From positions 248,001 through 312,000 of the forward strand of contig SDAL01000002.1 in assembly GCA_004153385.1 (NCBI GenBank): a stretch of 64,000 nucleotides of DNA. The letters are read 5' to 3'. The notes under the pieces are model-generated. The model was not told the DNA's origin. It saw nothing but the letters and a program-made list of their open reading frames with translations, and ran no database searches. Source of the stretch: Paracoccaceae bacterium. Lineage in GTDB: Bacteria; Pseudomonadota; Alphaproteobacteria; Rhodobacterales; Rhodobacteraceae. The translations under genes were made by a program, and so were the position numbers. Positions 25,612-35,097 of the stretch are shown here, one piece after another. The stretch's first letter is position 1. Each line of letters starts with the position of its first letter.

Positions 25612-26232
25612 TTAGACGTATTTCGGCGATAGTTTTGTGACAACTGCCCGAAAAGGTAGCAATGCAAGGAGAGAGAGCCCGAATTTAAGACTGCTATCAG
25701 CCACCGCAAGCGATACCCAAAGCGGCAATTGCGGCCCGTGGCCTAGCAGCGGCACGATCTCGTTGGCCCATGCCACATCCTCGCCCGGTGCCAGAAAGCT
25801 CAGCTGGGTGGAAAATGCGATTGAGAAGAACAGCATCGTGTCCAGCGTGGCGCCGATCAGTGACGAAAGCAAAGGCGCGGTCCACCACCGGCCCTGCCGC
25901 AGACGGTCGAAAATCGCGACATCCATCATCTGGGCGACCAAAAACGCCGTGCCGGACCCGATGGCCACGCGCATGGACACAAGCGGACCGAACTCGCCAT
26001 CGATTTGCGACCCGATGAGCGAACAGACGACACCGACGACAAAACCACACAGCACCACGCGCCGCGCCGCGCGTACACCGTAAAAGCGGTTCATAAGATC
26101 GGTGACAAGAAAGGCGAACGGATAGGTGATGGCGCCCCATGTGAGCCAGTCGCCCAACAGGAATTGCACCAGAATATTGGAGGCCATCACAATGATGGCC
26201 ATGGCGAGAACGCCAGCAAGCATGTGTTTCAT
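25612..26232 (-). CDS. VUT family queuosine-precursor transporter (YhhQ-like)
   Basis: Integral membrane protein of 206 aa with about six helices, COG1738/VUT family. YhhQ of E. coli imports preQ0/preQ1 for queuosine tRNA modification; the same role is inferred. AITYPFAFLVTDLMNRFYGVRAARRVV is the family hallmark near residue 35, and FLVAQMMDVAIFDRLRQ follows later. The ATG at 26232 gives MKHMLAGVLAM; translation from further upstream would add a hydrophilic His/Arg-rich tail. No Shine-Dalgarno is evident. Confidence 0.88.
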   Translation of the reverse strand: MKHMLAGVLAMAIIVMASNILVQFLLGDWLTWGAITYPFAFLVTDLMNRFYGVRAARRVVLCGFVVGVVCSLIGSQIDGEFGPLVSMRVAIGSGTAFLVAQMMDVAIFDRLRQGRWWTAPLLSSLIGATLDTMLFFSIAFSTQLSFLAPGEDVAWANEIVPLLGHGPQLPLWVSLAVADSSLKFGLSLLALLPFRAVVTKLSPKYV

Positions 26233-26318
26233 AAATCTGACCGTTTTTACATGGTGGCGGGGACATGGTCCGGCGTGTCCGGACAAGAGGCGCGTTTACG
26301 CTTCGCCACCTGATCGGG

Positions 26319-27230
26319 TCAAGAAGAATTTGCGCGATCCAGCCTGTACTCAACCAGCTCTGTGCGCTGCAGGAACAGGAAGTTATCATCAGAGATCATG
26401 GTCAGGCGGATGGCCCCGGCGGCATCGCGCCAAACGGTGATCCCCTCAAGATTGTCATGCGTGCCGGAGGTGGTCTCAAGAACGGTCTCGCCACCGCTGA
26501 TCCGGTTGCCCTGGATGTCGAACACCCGCACGCGGCTGGCAAAGCCGAAGATGCCGTGGAACCCGCGCTCCAGCAGGTAAAACCGGCCGTCGGGGCCGAA
26601 ATCGGCGCCCACAGGCAGCCAGTCGCCACTGCGTGGAACCGAGAAAGGCTGGCTCCATTTGCCTGTTTTGTAGCGATAGACCGGAAACGGGCGCTGTTCG
26701 GCACCGGAGCGTTCGGGCAGTGTGTAGAGCGCACCTTGCCCGTCAATGGCCAGTGCCTCGAAGGAAGAGTTGATCTGCAAGTGTTTGAATGCGGGGATGC
26801 GTTTGATCCGCGTGGCCTGCCGCGCCCCCTTCGCATAATAGGCCACACGCGGCATCACGCCCTCGAAAGATACATAGGTGCCGCCGTCTGGGGCAAGGGC
26901 CAGGCCTTCGGAATCTCCCAATGTCTTGGTCAGGGGCTGGTCATCGCCCCCGCGCAAGGTGATGGGGTCGGCTGTGGGGCGGATTGCGGTGATCGAGCCT
27001 TTCGCATCGCGCTCGATATGCGCACGCCACAGGGTGGTGCGGTCCGATACGGTGACCATATCGCGACCGTCCGCCCCAAGGTCGATACCGGAAAACCCGC
27101 CGAAATCCGGATGCGAGACCTTCCAGACGTAGCTTTGCAAGAACGTGGCCCGTCCCGTGCTTGCGGCCTGCGCCCAAGGGGCCGTTCCCAGCCCGAGGGC
27201 AAGGGCCAGCACGATCAGGCGCATGCTCAT
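26319..27230 (-). CDS. Exported esterase-like/phytase-like beta-propeller protein
   Basis: Predicted periplasmic protein of 303 aa, esterase-like activity of phytase family. A signal peptide ([19 protein letters not shown]) is followed by [72 protein letters not shown], and [13 protein letters not shown]. These are evenly spaced blades of a propeller. The start at 27230 overlaps the mepA stop by ATGA. It belongs to the overlapping minus-strand run MFS-mepA-this gene. The substrate is not known. Confidence 0.82.
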   Translation of the reverse strand: MSMRLIVLALALGLGTAPWAQAASTGRATFLQSYVWKVSHPDFGGFSGIDLGADGRDMVTVSDRTTLWRAHIERDAKGSITAIRPTADPITLRGGDDQPLTKTLGDSEGLALAPDGGTYVSFEGVMPRVAYYAKGARQATRIKRIPAFKHLQINSSFEALAIDGQGALYTLPERSGAEQRPFPVYRYKTGKWSQPFSVPRSGDWLPVGADFGPDGRFYLLERGFHGIFGFASRVRVFDIQGNRISGGETVLETTSGTHDNLEGITVWRDAAGAIRLTMISDDNFLFLQRTELVEYRLDRANSS

Positions 27231-28135
27231 TGTGCGCCAAGCACGGCGCGGCACTGATCGGGCAGATCTGCCATCACGTAGGTTTTGGCATTGCGCTTGG
27301 GTGGGCCTGCAGGCTTGGCCGGTGCGGGCGCGGATTTGGGTGGATCAAGCGCATCTGTCACCCACCAGTTCAGCGTCTCGTCGCAGCCATCGCCGCCTTT
27401 CGACAGTTCAGCCACCGTCGGGGTCTGATCCTCGCAGGCGGTATTGCCGGGGGTGCATTTCAGCCGGACATGGAAATGCGTGTTGTGGCCCCAATAGGGG
27501 CGGATTTTCTGCAGCCAGCCACGGTCGCCTTTCGGCACGGAATTGCACATGGCGATCTTTGCCGCTGCGGCCACAAAGATCCGGTCCACACGGGGATCGG
27601 AGGCGGCCGCCTTCATGATGGCCACATGCTGGGGGGTCCAGTTGGCGGTCGTGCGCCGCTGGTCGGCGCTGCGGATCGAGACTGACGACAGGCGCTCACG
27701 CTCGGAACGGCTCAGATCAAGGCGCTTTGGTGGCAGCATCCAGATGTCGGCATCCAGCCCGATCTGATGGCTCGCATGTCCGCCGGTCATCGGTCCGCCA
27801 CGGGGCTGGCTGATATCGCCCACATACAGCCCCGCCCAGCCCGGTTGGGTGGCCGCATAGCGCGACAGATCTTGCAGAAAGCTCAGCATTTCGGGCTGGC
27901 CGTAGTTGCGGTTGCGCGACAGGCGCATGGCTTGCCATGTGGGGCCGGTTTCGGGCAGCTGTTGCAGGCCAGCCGCGCATCCGCGCGAATAAAAGCCGAT
28001 GGCTTTGGGGCTTTGTTGCGATGGCGCGTGTTCGGCCCCGAACAACTGGCGTGCCAAGGGCTCTGCGCTGGCGGGTGTGATCTGTGCCAGACCTGCGAGG
28101 GTCAGGCCAAGGGCGAAGGCAAATTTACGAAACAT
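27227..28135 (-). CDS. mepA: Penicillin-insensitive murein endopeptidase
   Basis: Zinc LAS-type peptidase of 302 aa, exported to the periplasm, where MepA cleaves D-Ala-mDAP cross-links in peptidoglycan. The signal peptide covers about 1-24 (ending ASA). Metal-binding motifs are [16 protein letters not shown] and, further on, THFHVRLKC. Several cysteines match the family disulphides. It starts one base inside the preceding MFS stop (TGATG) and overlaps the next gene, so all three are co-translated. Why a permease and a phytase-like protein share this operon is unclear. Confidence 0.95.
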   Translation of the reverse strand: MFRKFAFALGLTLAGLAQITPASAEPLARQLFGAEHAPSQQSPKAIGFYSRGCAAGLQQLPETGPTWQAMRLSRNRNYGQPEMLSFLQDLSRYAATQPGWAGLYVGDISQPRGGPMTGGHASHQIGLDADIWMLPPKRLDLSRSERERLSSVSIRSADQRRTTANWTPQHVAIMKAAASDPRVDRIFVAAAAKIAMCNSVPKGDRGWLQKIRPYWGHNTHFHVRLKCTPGNTACEDQTPTVAELSKGGDGCDETLNWWVTDALDPPKSAPAPAKPAGPPKRNAKTYVMADLPDQCRAVLGAQ

Positions 28136-29481
28136 CAGCGTCTGGTATCCTGTCGGCTGGGGTCGGGGTTCACCCAGTTTAGCAGCACCAGAGCGAAAAC
28201 GAAAAGGACGATAATTGGCGTGATGCCCAGTGATTGCGTCCCGCTGATATGGGTCACGATACCGATGGACAAAGGCGCGATAAATGCCGTGGCTTTCCCG
28301 CAAAGCGCATAAAGACCGAACTGTTCCGTGATGCGGTCGCGATCGGATTGGTGAACCATCATCACGCGGCTGGCTGATTGCAGCGCGCCGCCCGCCGCGC
28401 CGATCAACGCCCCCATTATGAAAAACGCGATGTCCGGCAGGGCAGAGCCTTGGGGCACCGCGATTGTAAAAACGGCATCGGGCCGTATCGTGATCACGCC
28501 AAGTACCACGACAACCAGCACCGACACACAGGTGACAATCACCGGTTTGGGACCAAAGCGGGCATCGGCCCGTCCGCCAGCCCATGCAAAGAGGGCGCCC
28601 GAGATTATGGTGACAATGCCGAACAGACCGATCTGCGTGATCGACCAGTCCAGAACGCCGGCTGCATAAATTCCCCCGAAAGTATAAATTCCGTTCAACC
28701 CGTCACGATAGAGCATGGATGACACCAGAAATGCGAATAGGCTGCGGTTTTGGGGTATACGCGCAAGACTTTGTTTCAGGTCGGGCCACGCCTGTCGGGT
28801 TGCCAGGCCGACAGGCGTGGCGTCGGCCTTTTTCGGCTCGCGCACCCACAAGAAAAAGGGGATCATGAAAACCGCATACCAAAGCGCGGTGAATGGCCCC
28901 ACGATCCGCGTGCCTTCGCGGGTCTGCGGATCCAGTCCCAGAACGGGCTGCAGGCCGATCATTGTGCGGCCGGTTTCTGCGTCGGCCTGAAACAGTGTCA
29001 GCACAATCACAAGGCTGATCAGCCCGCCGACATAGCCAAACGCCCAGCCGCTGCCGGAAATGCGCCCCAATGCGGCGCGCGGGGCCAGATCGGGCAGCAT
29101 GGCATTGGTGAATGTGGTGGCAAATTCCATCCCGATCAGCCCGATGGCGAAACTCCCCAAAACAAATATCAGACTGAAATCGCCGGGTTTTGCCCACCAC
29201 AGGCCGGTGGCCCCTGCCATATAAAGAAGCGAAAACAGATAGACGAACCGGATGCGCCCGCCGCTTTTATCGGCAATCGTGCCAAGGATCGGTGCGCAAA
29301 TCGCGATCACAATTCCCGCGGCCCCCACCCCAAATCCCCACGCCGTCTGCGCGGCACTGCCATCGCCCAGAAGATCGGTGATGAACGGCGCGAATATGAA
29401 TGTCAGCAAAAGCGTGTTGTATGGCTGGCTGGCCCAGTCGAAAAAGAACCAGCCCCATATCTTTTTGCGTGTTGTGGTCAT
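28135..29481 (-). CDS. MFS transporter, UMF1 type
   Basis: Major-facilitator protein of 448 aa with twelve predicted helices, of the UMF1/Atg22-like subgroup. The opening KIWGWFFFDWASQPYNTLLLTFIF and the ADKSGGRIRFVYLFSLLYM loop (motif A region) are typical, as is SRVMMVHQSDRDRITEQFGLYALCGK near helix 10. Substrate unknown; related proteins are suggested to move amino acids or peptides. It is first in a three-gene overlapping operon with mepA, so export of wall fragments is a possible but unproven link. Confidence 0.85.
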   Translation of the reverse strand: MTTTRKKIWGWFFFDWASQPYNTLLLTFIFAPFITDLLGDGSAAQTAWGFGVGAAGIVIAICAPILGTIADKSGGRIRFVYLFSLLYMAGATGLWWAKPGDFSLIFVLGSFAIGLIGMEFATTFTNAMLPDLAPRAALGRISGSGWAFGYVGGLISLVIVLTLFQADAETGRTMIGLQPVLGLDPQTREGTRIVGPFTALWYAVFMIPFFLWVREPKKADATPVGLATRQAWPDLKQSLARIPQNRSLFAFLVSSMLYRDGLNGIYTFGGIYAAGVLDWSITQIGLFGIVTIISGALFAWAGGRADARFGPKPVIVTCVSVLVVVVLGVITIRPDAVFTIAVPQGSALPDIAFFIMGALIGAAGGALQSASRVMMVHQSDRDRITEQFGLYALCGKATAFIAPLSIGIVTHISGTQSLGITPIIVLFVFALVLLNWVNPDPSRQDTRR

Positions 29482-29686
29482 GCGCGCACCGCCTTGGCTG
29501 CTCTGTTCGCTCCAAGCTAAGCCTCAAACCGGCGCATGACGCAAGGTTGATGGCTGGTAGGGGCTGAAAGGGAGATCACATCATGGCGTGATGACATCTG
29601 TGTGGGGCGGTTTGCGTATCGCTTGGGTTGCATGAAGCGCGCGGCTGGCATACCTAGATCCCGTCCACTCGGGAGGTCCTACGCAT

Positions 29687-29980
29687 ATGGTCACGCTATT
29701 TCAGGCGCTGAATCTTATTCTAGATATTGTTTGGTTCATCATGATTGTCCACATCATCATGAGCTGGTTGATCAACTTCAATGTGCTGAACCTGCGCCAG
29801 CCGTTGGTGGCGCAAATCTGGACAGGGCTGAACGGGCTTCTGGAGCCGATCTATAGCCCGATCCGGCGTATCCTGCCCTCGACACCGGGGCTGGATCTTG
29901 CACCGCTTGTGGCCTTTATCATCCTGATGATCCTGCAGCGTGCGCTGATCAATAACGCTGGCTTCTTCTACGGGTATTGA
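29687..29980 (+). CDS. YggT family membrane protein
   Basis: Small membrane protein of 97 aa with two YggT helices: LILDIVWFIMIVHIIMSWLI near the N-terminus and APLVAFIILMILQRALI near the C-terminus. The conserved LEPIYSPIRRILPSTPGLDLAP lies between them. GGGAGG precedes the ATG. Relatives are tied to osmotic tolerance and membrane-protein assembly; the molecular role is unknown. It ends 4 bases before recQ. Confidence 0.9.
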   Translation: MVTLFQALNLILDIVWFIMIVHIIMSWLINFNVLNLRQPLVAQIWTGLNGLLEPIYSPIRRILPSTPGLDLAPLVAFIILMILQRALINNAGFFYGY

Positions 29981-29984
29981 CGGC

Positions 29985-32054
29985 ATGGAAGTGGCCCCCG
30001 CCATTGATTGCCACGCCGCGCTGACGCAGGTTTTCGGGTTTCACGAATTCCGCCCCGGTCAGGAGGAAATCGTGCGTGCCGTGATCGCGGGGCAGAACAC
30101 GCTGGCGATTATGCCCACGGGCGGTGGTAAATCACTGTGTTTTCAGATTCCGGCGCTGTGCAGGGCTGGGCTGACGGTCGTGATATCGCCCTTGATTGCG
30201 TTGATGCGCGATCAGGTGCGCGCCTTGCGGGAGGCGGGCGTAGAGGCCGGCGCGCTGACATCCGGCAATACCGAAGACGAAACCCAAGAGGTGTTCGAGG
30301 CGATCGAAGCCGGCCGGCTGAAGCTGTTGTACATGGCACCCGAACGGCTGGCATCCGGGGGGGCTGTGCATCTTTTGCGGCGCGCGAATGTATCGCTGAT
30401 TGCCGTGGACGAGGCCCATTGCGTTAGCCAGTGGGGCCACGACTTTCGCCCCGATTACCTGCGCATCGGCGAGCTGCGTCGGGATCTGGGCGTGCCATTG
30501 GCAGCCTTTACCGCCACCGCAGACGAAGAAACCCGCGCCGAAATGGTCACGCGGCTGTTTGACGGTGTCGCGCCCGAGACATTCCTGCGCGGCTTCGACC
30601 GGCCCAACATCCATTTGGCGTTCGAGCCTAAAAACCAGCCGCGCAACCAGATTTTGTCCTTTGCCGCCGCGCGCAAGGGCCAGTCAGGCATTGTCTATTG
30701 TGCCACGCGCAAAAAAACCGAAAGCCTGAGCCAGGCGCTCAACGATGCAAGTCACAGCGCATGTTTCTACCACGGCGGGATGGATGCCGAGGACCGCCGG
30801 CTGGTGGAAACCCGCTTCCAGCAGGAAGACGGGTTGATCGTTGTGGCGACGGTCGCATTCGGCATGGGCATCGACAAACCCGATATCCGCTGGGTCGCAC
30901 ATGCGGATCTGTCGAAATCGATCGAGGCCTATTATCAGGAAATCGGCCGGGCAGGGCGCGACGGCGCGGCCGCCGAGACGCTTACGCTGTTTGGCCCCGA
31001 CGATATCCGCATCCGCCGTGCGCAGATCGACGAAGGTCTTGCACCTGCGGACCGAAAAGACGCCGACCACGGTCGTTTGAACGCGCTATTGGGACTGGCC
31101 GAGGCGACATCGTGCCGTCGACAGAAACTTCTGGCCTATTTCGGTGAAATGGCCCAGCCCTGCGGCAATTGCGATATTTGCGACAATGCGCCTGATCTGT
31201 TTGATGCGACAGAGCCTGTACGTATGGCGCTTTCGGCCTGTCTGCGTTGTGAACAAAGCTATGGCAGCCAGCATCTGATCGAGATCTTGCTGGGCAATAG
31301 CAATGACCGTATCCGTGCGCGCGGCCATGACCAGTTGCCCACATTCGGTGTGGGTAAATCCTTGGGGCGACCGCAATGGCAGGCGATTTTTCGTCAGATG
31401 ATGGGCCATGATCTGATCCGTCCGGATGCGGAACGCCACGGGGCACTGTTTTTGACCGAAGCGGCGCGCCCCGTTTTGCGTGGCGAGCAATCCATCACAT
31501 TCCGGCGCGATCCGCTGCGGACCACCAAAACGCGCCCCGTGGCACAAGCGCTGATTTCCGATGAGGATGCACCGCTTTTGTCCGCCCTCAAGGCCAAACG
31601 ACGTGCTTTGGCACAGGCGGCTGGCTTGCCGGCGTATATGATTTTCCCCGACCGCACCCTGATCGAAATGGCCGAGACGCGCCCTGATACGCTGGATGCC
31701 ATGGCGCGGGTGAACGGCATCGGGGCGAAAAAGCTCGCAAGCTACGGCGAGGCCTTTTTATCGGTGGTCGTCGGGGCGGGGGCACCGCCCATGCATCCAG
31801 CGCGGCGCGCTTTGGCGGGCCGTGATGCTGGCAGCCTGTTTGACGCGCTGCAAGAAGAACAACTGCGGCTGGCGCGCGGCGAGGCAGGGACCGAGCGCCC
31901 GTTGAGCTGCTCAAGCGCGAGTTTGCGAAAAATCGCACAAGCCCGCCCGCAAGATATGGCTGCGCTAGAGCGTGCAGGCGGGCTAACGCCTGCAAAAACC
32001 GAACGCTTTGGCCCCAGATTTCTGGAACTGGTGGCGCAGTTTACGGCGCGTTGA
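29985..32054 (+). CDS. recQ: ATP-dependent DNA helicase RecQ
   Basis: 3'-5' DNA helicase of 689 aa for recombination and fork repair. Walker A is IMPTGGGKSLCFQ, the DExH box VDEAHCVSQWGHDFRPDY, motif VI YYQEIGRAGRDG. The zinc-binding domain carries C-RRQKLLAYFGE, then C-NCDIC. A winged-helix domain and an HRDC domain (about 545-620) follow. The length is slightly above the usual 610 because of an extra C-terminal helical tail. It is translated right after yggT, and its last 14 bases overlap the convergent kinase gene. Confidence 0.96.
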   Translation: MEVAPAIDCHAALTQVFGFHEFRPGQEEIVRAVIAGQNTLAIMPTGGGKSLCFQIPALCRAGLTVVISPLIALMRDQVRALREAGVEAGALTSGNTEDETQEVFEAIEAGRLKLLYMAPERLASGGAVHLLRRANVSLIAVDEAHCVSQWGHDFRPDYLRIGELRRDLGVPLAAFTATADEETRAEMVTRLFDGVAPETFLRGFDRPNIHLAFEPKNQPRNQILSFAAARKGQSGIVYCATRKKTESLSQALNDASHSACFYHGGMDAEDRRLVETRFQQEDGLIVVATVAFGMGIDKPDIRWVAHADLSKSIEAYYQEIGRAGRDGAAAETLTLFGPDDIRIRRAQIDEGLAPADRKDADHGRLNALLGLAEATSCRRQKLLAYFGEMAQPCGNCDICDNAPDLFDATEPVRMALSACLRCEQSYGSQHLIEILLGNSNDRIRARGHDQLPTFGVGKSLGRPQWQAIFRQMMGHDLIRPDAERHGALFLTEAARPVLRGEQSITFRRDPLRTTKTRPVAQALISDEDAPLLSALKAKRRALAQAAGLPAYMIFPDRTLIEMAETRPDTLDAMARVNGIGAKKLASYGEAFLSVVVGAGAPPMHPARRALAGRDAGSLFDALQEEQLRLARGEAGTERPLSCSSASLRKIAQARPQDMAALERAGGLTPAKTERFGPRFLELVAQFTAR

Positions 32055-34176
32055 CGGCGGGTCTCAACGGATCTTCAGGCAGGGGGGAGCGTACGTGCGC
32101 TGGACAATGGCGCGTGATTGCTGCGATCAGATCGGCCTTGCGTAGGGGCTTGCTGAGATAATCATCCATGCCGGCGGCCAGAATGATCGCTTTATCCTCG
32201 CACATCGCGTGCGCCGTCAAGGCGCAGATCGGCACATGGGCACCGTTCGCCTCGGCCTGACGGATGGCACGGCTGGCCTGTTTGCCATCCATATCGGGCA
32301 TGGAAATGTCCATAAAGATCAGATCAGGGCGAAAGGTCTGCCATTTTTCTACCGCTTCGCGACCGTTGGCTGCGAAATGCAGATCCAGATCCAGAGATTG
32401 CACCATCTTGCGAAGCACAAGCTGGTTTGTGCAATTGTCCTCAGCGGCAAGGACACGCATTTTGCGCAGACTATCCGTCGTGGGCAGGCGGGCTGTGTCG
32501 GGCGATGTGCAAAGTGTCTGCAATGTGCGAAGAAGGTCGACGCGGCGCACAGGTTTTTGCAGATAGTGCAGATCGAGGTGCGCCAGCTCGGCCGGTGGGG
32601 GCTGGTCGTGATCAGAGCTGAGCAGCACAGCAGGCATCGTCATCCCCTTGGCACGCAAGGAGGCGCAAAGCGCCAGCCCGCCCATTTCGGGCATCTGTGC
32701 ATCAACCACCAGCACATCGCATGTGGCGCCGTTTTCGAAATGCTCCAGCGCTTGTGTCGCACTGGCACAGGTTTCCACACCCAATCCGAATCCCGACATC
32801 TGGCGCTCCAGAATTGTGCGATTGATCTCGAGATCGTCCACAACCAGAACGGCATTCAATTCTACCGGTGGTTGGTCGGTGGTTGCTGCATCTGGTGCCT
32901 GTGCACTGTGCAGGCCCAGCTTGAACTCGAAACACGAGCCACGGCCATATTCGCTTTCGACCCAGATCGTACCGCCCATCAACTCCACCAGCTGGCGGGT
33001 GATGGCAAGGCCCAGCCCCGTCCCTTGTAGCCGGCGGGTGCTTTCTTCATTGCCCTGATTGAACTTGCCAAACATATCCGCGAGGAAATCCGGGTGGATG
33101 CCGATGCCGGTATCCTCGACCGAAATATGCAGATCGAAGGTGGTATCGGTTTTTTCTACCCCCGCAACACGCACCAGCACATGCCCGGTTTGGGTGAATT
33201 TTACCGCATTTCCCACAAGGTTGGTTAATATCTGCCGGATACGGACCGGATCGGCGATGAAATGGGTTGGCAAAAATAGATCGTAATCCACAAGAAGGCG
33301 GATGTTTTTCTCTCGTGCCGCGGGTTGCAGCAGGATCACGACATCCCTGATACACCGTTCCAGATCGAAAGATTCGGGGTAAAGTTGCAGCCGTTCGGCC
33401 TCTATCTTGGAGTAGTCGAGCACATCATTGATAATGGTCAAAAGTGCCTCGCCGGACGTGCGTATCGTATCGGCGAAAAGCTTTTGTTCCGTGTTCAGTT
33501 CTGTTTCCGCCAACAGTTCGGCCATGCCGACGACACCGTTCATGGGGGTTCGGATTTCATGGCTCATATTTGCCACGAACACGGATTTCAGCCGGCTGGC
33601 ATGTTCAGCCTTAACCCGCGCAGCATCCAGCTCCTGTTCGCGTTTCAATTGCAGGGTGAGGTCTTGGGTTCTGGAAATAAGCGCCCCGTCCTTGGTCCAT
33701 TGGTCGTCCAGCTTGATCTGCCGTCCGTCAGGCAGATGCAGCATTAGCGGTGTGACCGGCTCGGTGCGTAATCGTGCCAGCATCTGGTGATGGCCATCCG
33801 CCAGATCCTGAGCGGTATCCGCCAACAGGCCGTGATGCGCCGCGAGGGCCAGAAAGTCGTCATAACGCACCCCGTCGGGCAGTGCGATTTCCCCGCTGAA
33901 CACCTCGAAATAGACGTGATTTGCCGCAATCAGGCGCAGATCCTCGTCGTAGAGCGCCAGCCCGTCGGGAAGGGTATCAAAAAGGTTCCACAGGCGCTTT
34001 AGGGAACTGTGCGGCGGATCGGCCGGCGCGGTCGGGTGCATCGCCTCCAACTCGGCCACACGCTTTTGCGCCTGCGCCAGCGCGCGCCGGGATTGATCCA
34101 GCAAGTCTTCGCTGGCACGGCGCGCCAAACGCTCCTGTGCAAGCTGATCTGCAAGGCTGCTATTGCGTGAAGACAT
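32041..34176 (-). CDS. Hybrid histidine kinase with PAS and two receiver domains
   Basis: Sensor kinase of about 711 aa. There is an N-terminal coiled coil (about 5-48) and no membrane segment. A PAS-like domain (about 62-178, FDTLPDGLALYDEDLRLIAAN) is followed by a HisKA domain with phospho-acceptor His206 in FVANMSHEIRTPMNG. The HATPase has NLVGNAVKFTQTG, EDTGIGI and GTGLGLAI. Two receivers follow: the first with LVVDDLEINR and VVDAQMPEMGG, the second with AAEDNCTNQ and FMDISMPDMDG. It is therefore a cytoplasmic phosphorelay kinase. The ATG at 34176 is chosen for its GGAG upstream. Signal and partner are unknown; no regulator gene is adjacent. Confidence 0.92.
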   Translation of the reverse strand: MSSRNSSLADQLAQERLARRASEDLLDQSRRALAQAQKRVAELEAMHPTAPADPPHSSLKRLWNLFDTLPDGLALYDEDLRLIAANHVYFEVFSGEIALPDGVRYDDFLALAAHHGLLADTAQDLADGHHQMLARLRTEPVTPLMLHLPDGRQIKLDDQWTKDGALISRTQDLTLQLKREQELDAARVKAEHASRLKSVFVANMSHEIRTPMNGVVGMAELLAETELNTEQKLFADTIRTSGEALLTIINDVLDYSKIEAERLQLYPESFDLERCIRDVVILLQPAAREKNIRLLVDYDLFLPTHFIADPVRIRQILTNLVGNAVKFTQTGHVLVRVAGVEKTDTTFDLHISVEDTGIGIHPDFLADMFGKFNQGNEESTRRLQGTGLGLAITRQLVELMGGTIWVESEYGRGSCFEFKLGLHSAQAPDAATTDQPPVELNAVLVVDDLEINRTILERQMSGFGLGVETCASATQALEHFENGATCDVLVVDAQMPEMGGLALCASLRAKGMTMPAVLLSSDHDQPPPAELAHLDLHYLQKPVRRVDLLRTLQTLCTSPDTARLPTTDSLRKMRVLAAEDNCTNQLVLRKMVQSLDLDLHFAANGREAVEKWQTFRPDLIFMDISMPDMDGKQASRAIRQAEANGAHVPICALTAHAMCEDKAIILAAGMDDYLSKPLRKADLIAAITRHCPAHVRSPLPEDPLRPAVNAP

Positions 34177-34282
34177 GTGCAAGCTCCGGCCACGTGAACC
34201 GGCAGTTTTGCCTATCGTTGGTGAATTTACGATTAAACCGAGCCCTCCCTGCGCGTTAATCATATATCGCGCAGGGCAGAAA

Positions 34283-35032
34283 TTATTCTGGAATAGGCTG
34301 TACCGACAGCGGTCGCCGCCCTTCCGGGGTCAGAAGCGAAACCTCGCGCCCCTCGATCACCACAGCCGACACCGGCCCACCGTAGCCTGCGCTCGAATCA
34401 AGGTTCAGCCGGTTGCCGTAATATGTCACCTCGTCCAACGCGGTATGACCGTGTACAACAAGACAGCCATGATCGCGGGGGTCTTCCAGCCAACCTTTGC
34501 GGATCCAGCACAGATCGTCTTCGGTCTGCGCGCCCAGGGCCACGCCCGGACGAATGCCTGCGTGAACAAACAGCAGCTCGCCATACACGAAATGGTTGGG
34601 CAGCGCCGCGAGCCATATCTGGTGCGATGTCGGGACTTTCTGCATCGCCTCGGCATGCACCTGAACCGCAGGCCGTTCCTCGGCATTGACCACCCCGTAG
34701 GAGGCAAGCGTCGTCTGCCCGCCAAGCCGCGGGTTCACCCATGTCAGATCTGAGCGTAGCATCGGATCGCGATCATAGGGATCATTGAGAAACACCGAGA
34801 ACATCCGGTCATGGTTGCCCTTGAGAACAATCCAGTTTTCGCCGCGCTGTATCCCGCGCATCAAGTGGTCGATCACCGATTTGCTGTCAGGCCCGCGATC
34901 TGTCAGATCGCCCACATGCACAAGCGGGGCCGCGTTATCGCCGCATTGTGCGCGGTCTTGTTCCACCAGTTCATGGGCAATTTCGAGTTTCTTGAACTGA
35001 CCGTGAATGTCACCGATCGCATAAGCGCGCAT
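34283..35032 (-). CDS. Metallophosphoesterase (serine/threonine phosphatase-like)
   Basis: Calcineurin-type phosphoesterase of 249 aa. The metal-site motifs are in order: YAIGDIHGQFKKLE, VHVGDLTDRGPDSK, LKGNHDRMF, FVHAGIRPG, and VVHGHTALDE. This is the pattern of bacterial PrpA/PrpE-type Ser/Thr phosphatases and ApaH relatives. Substrate cannot be chosen between phosphoproteins and dinucleoside polyphosphates. It lies downstream of serA but past a strong terminator, so it is likely transcribed separately. Confidence 0.9.
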   Translation of the reverse strand: MRAYAIGDIHGQFKKLEIAHELVEQDRAQCGDNAAPLVHVGDLTDRGPDSKSVIDHLMRGIQRGENWIVLKGNHDRMFSVFLNDPYDRDPMLRSDLTWVNPRLGGQTTLASYGVVNAEERPAVQVHAEAMQKVPTSHQIWLAALPNHFVYGELLFVHAGIRPGVALGAQTEDDLCWIRKGWLEDPRDHGCLVVHGHTALDEVTYYGNRLNLDSSAGYGGPVSAVVIEGREVSLLTPEGRRPLSVQPIPE

Positions 35033-35045
35033 GTTTCCTCCAATG

Positions 35046-35078
35046 AAAAAGGCCCCCGCGTTGGGCGGGGGCCTTTGC
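35046..35078 (-). terminator. Rho-independent terminator of the serC-serA operon
   Basis: On the minus strand, AAGGCCCCCGC and GCGGGGGCCTT form an 11-bp stem around CCAA, followed by TTT. It stands 20 bases after the serA stop. Confidence 0.9.
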
Positions 35079-35097
35079 GTTGGTCACACCATAGGCC

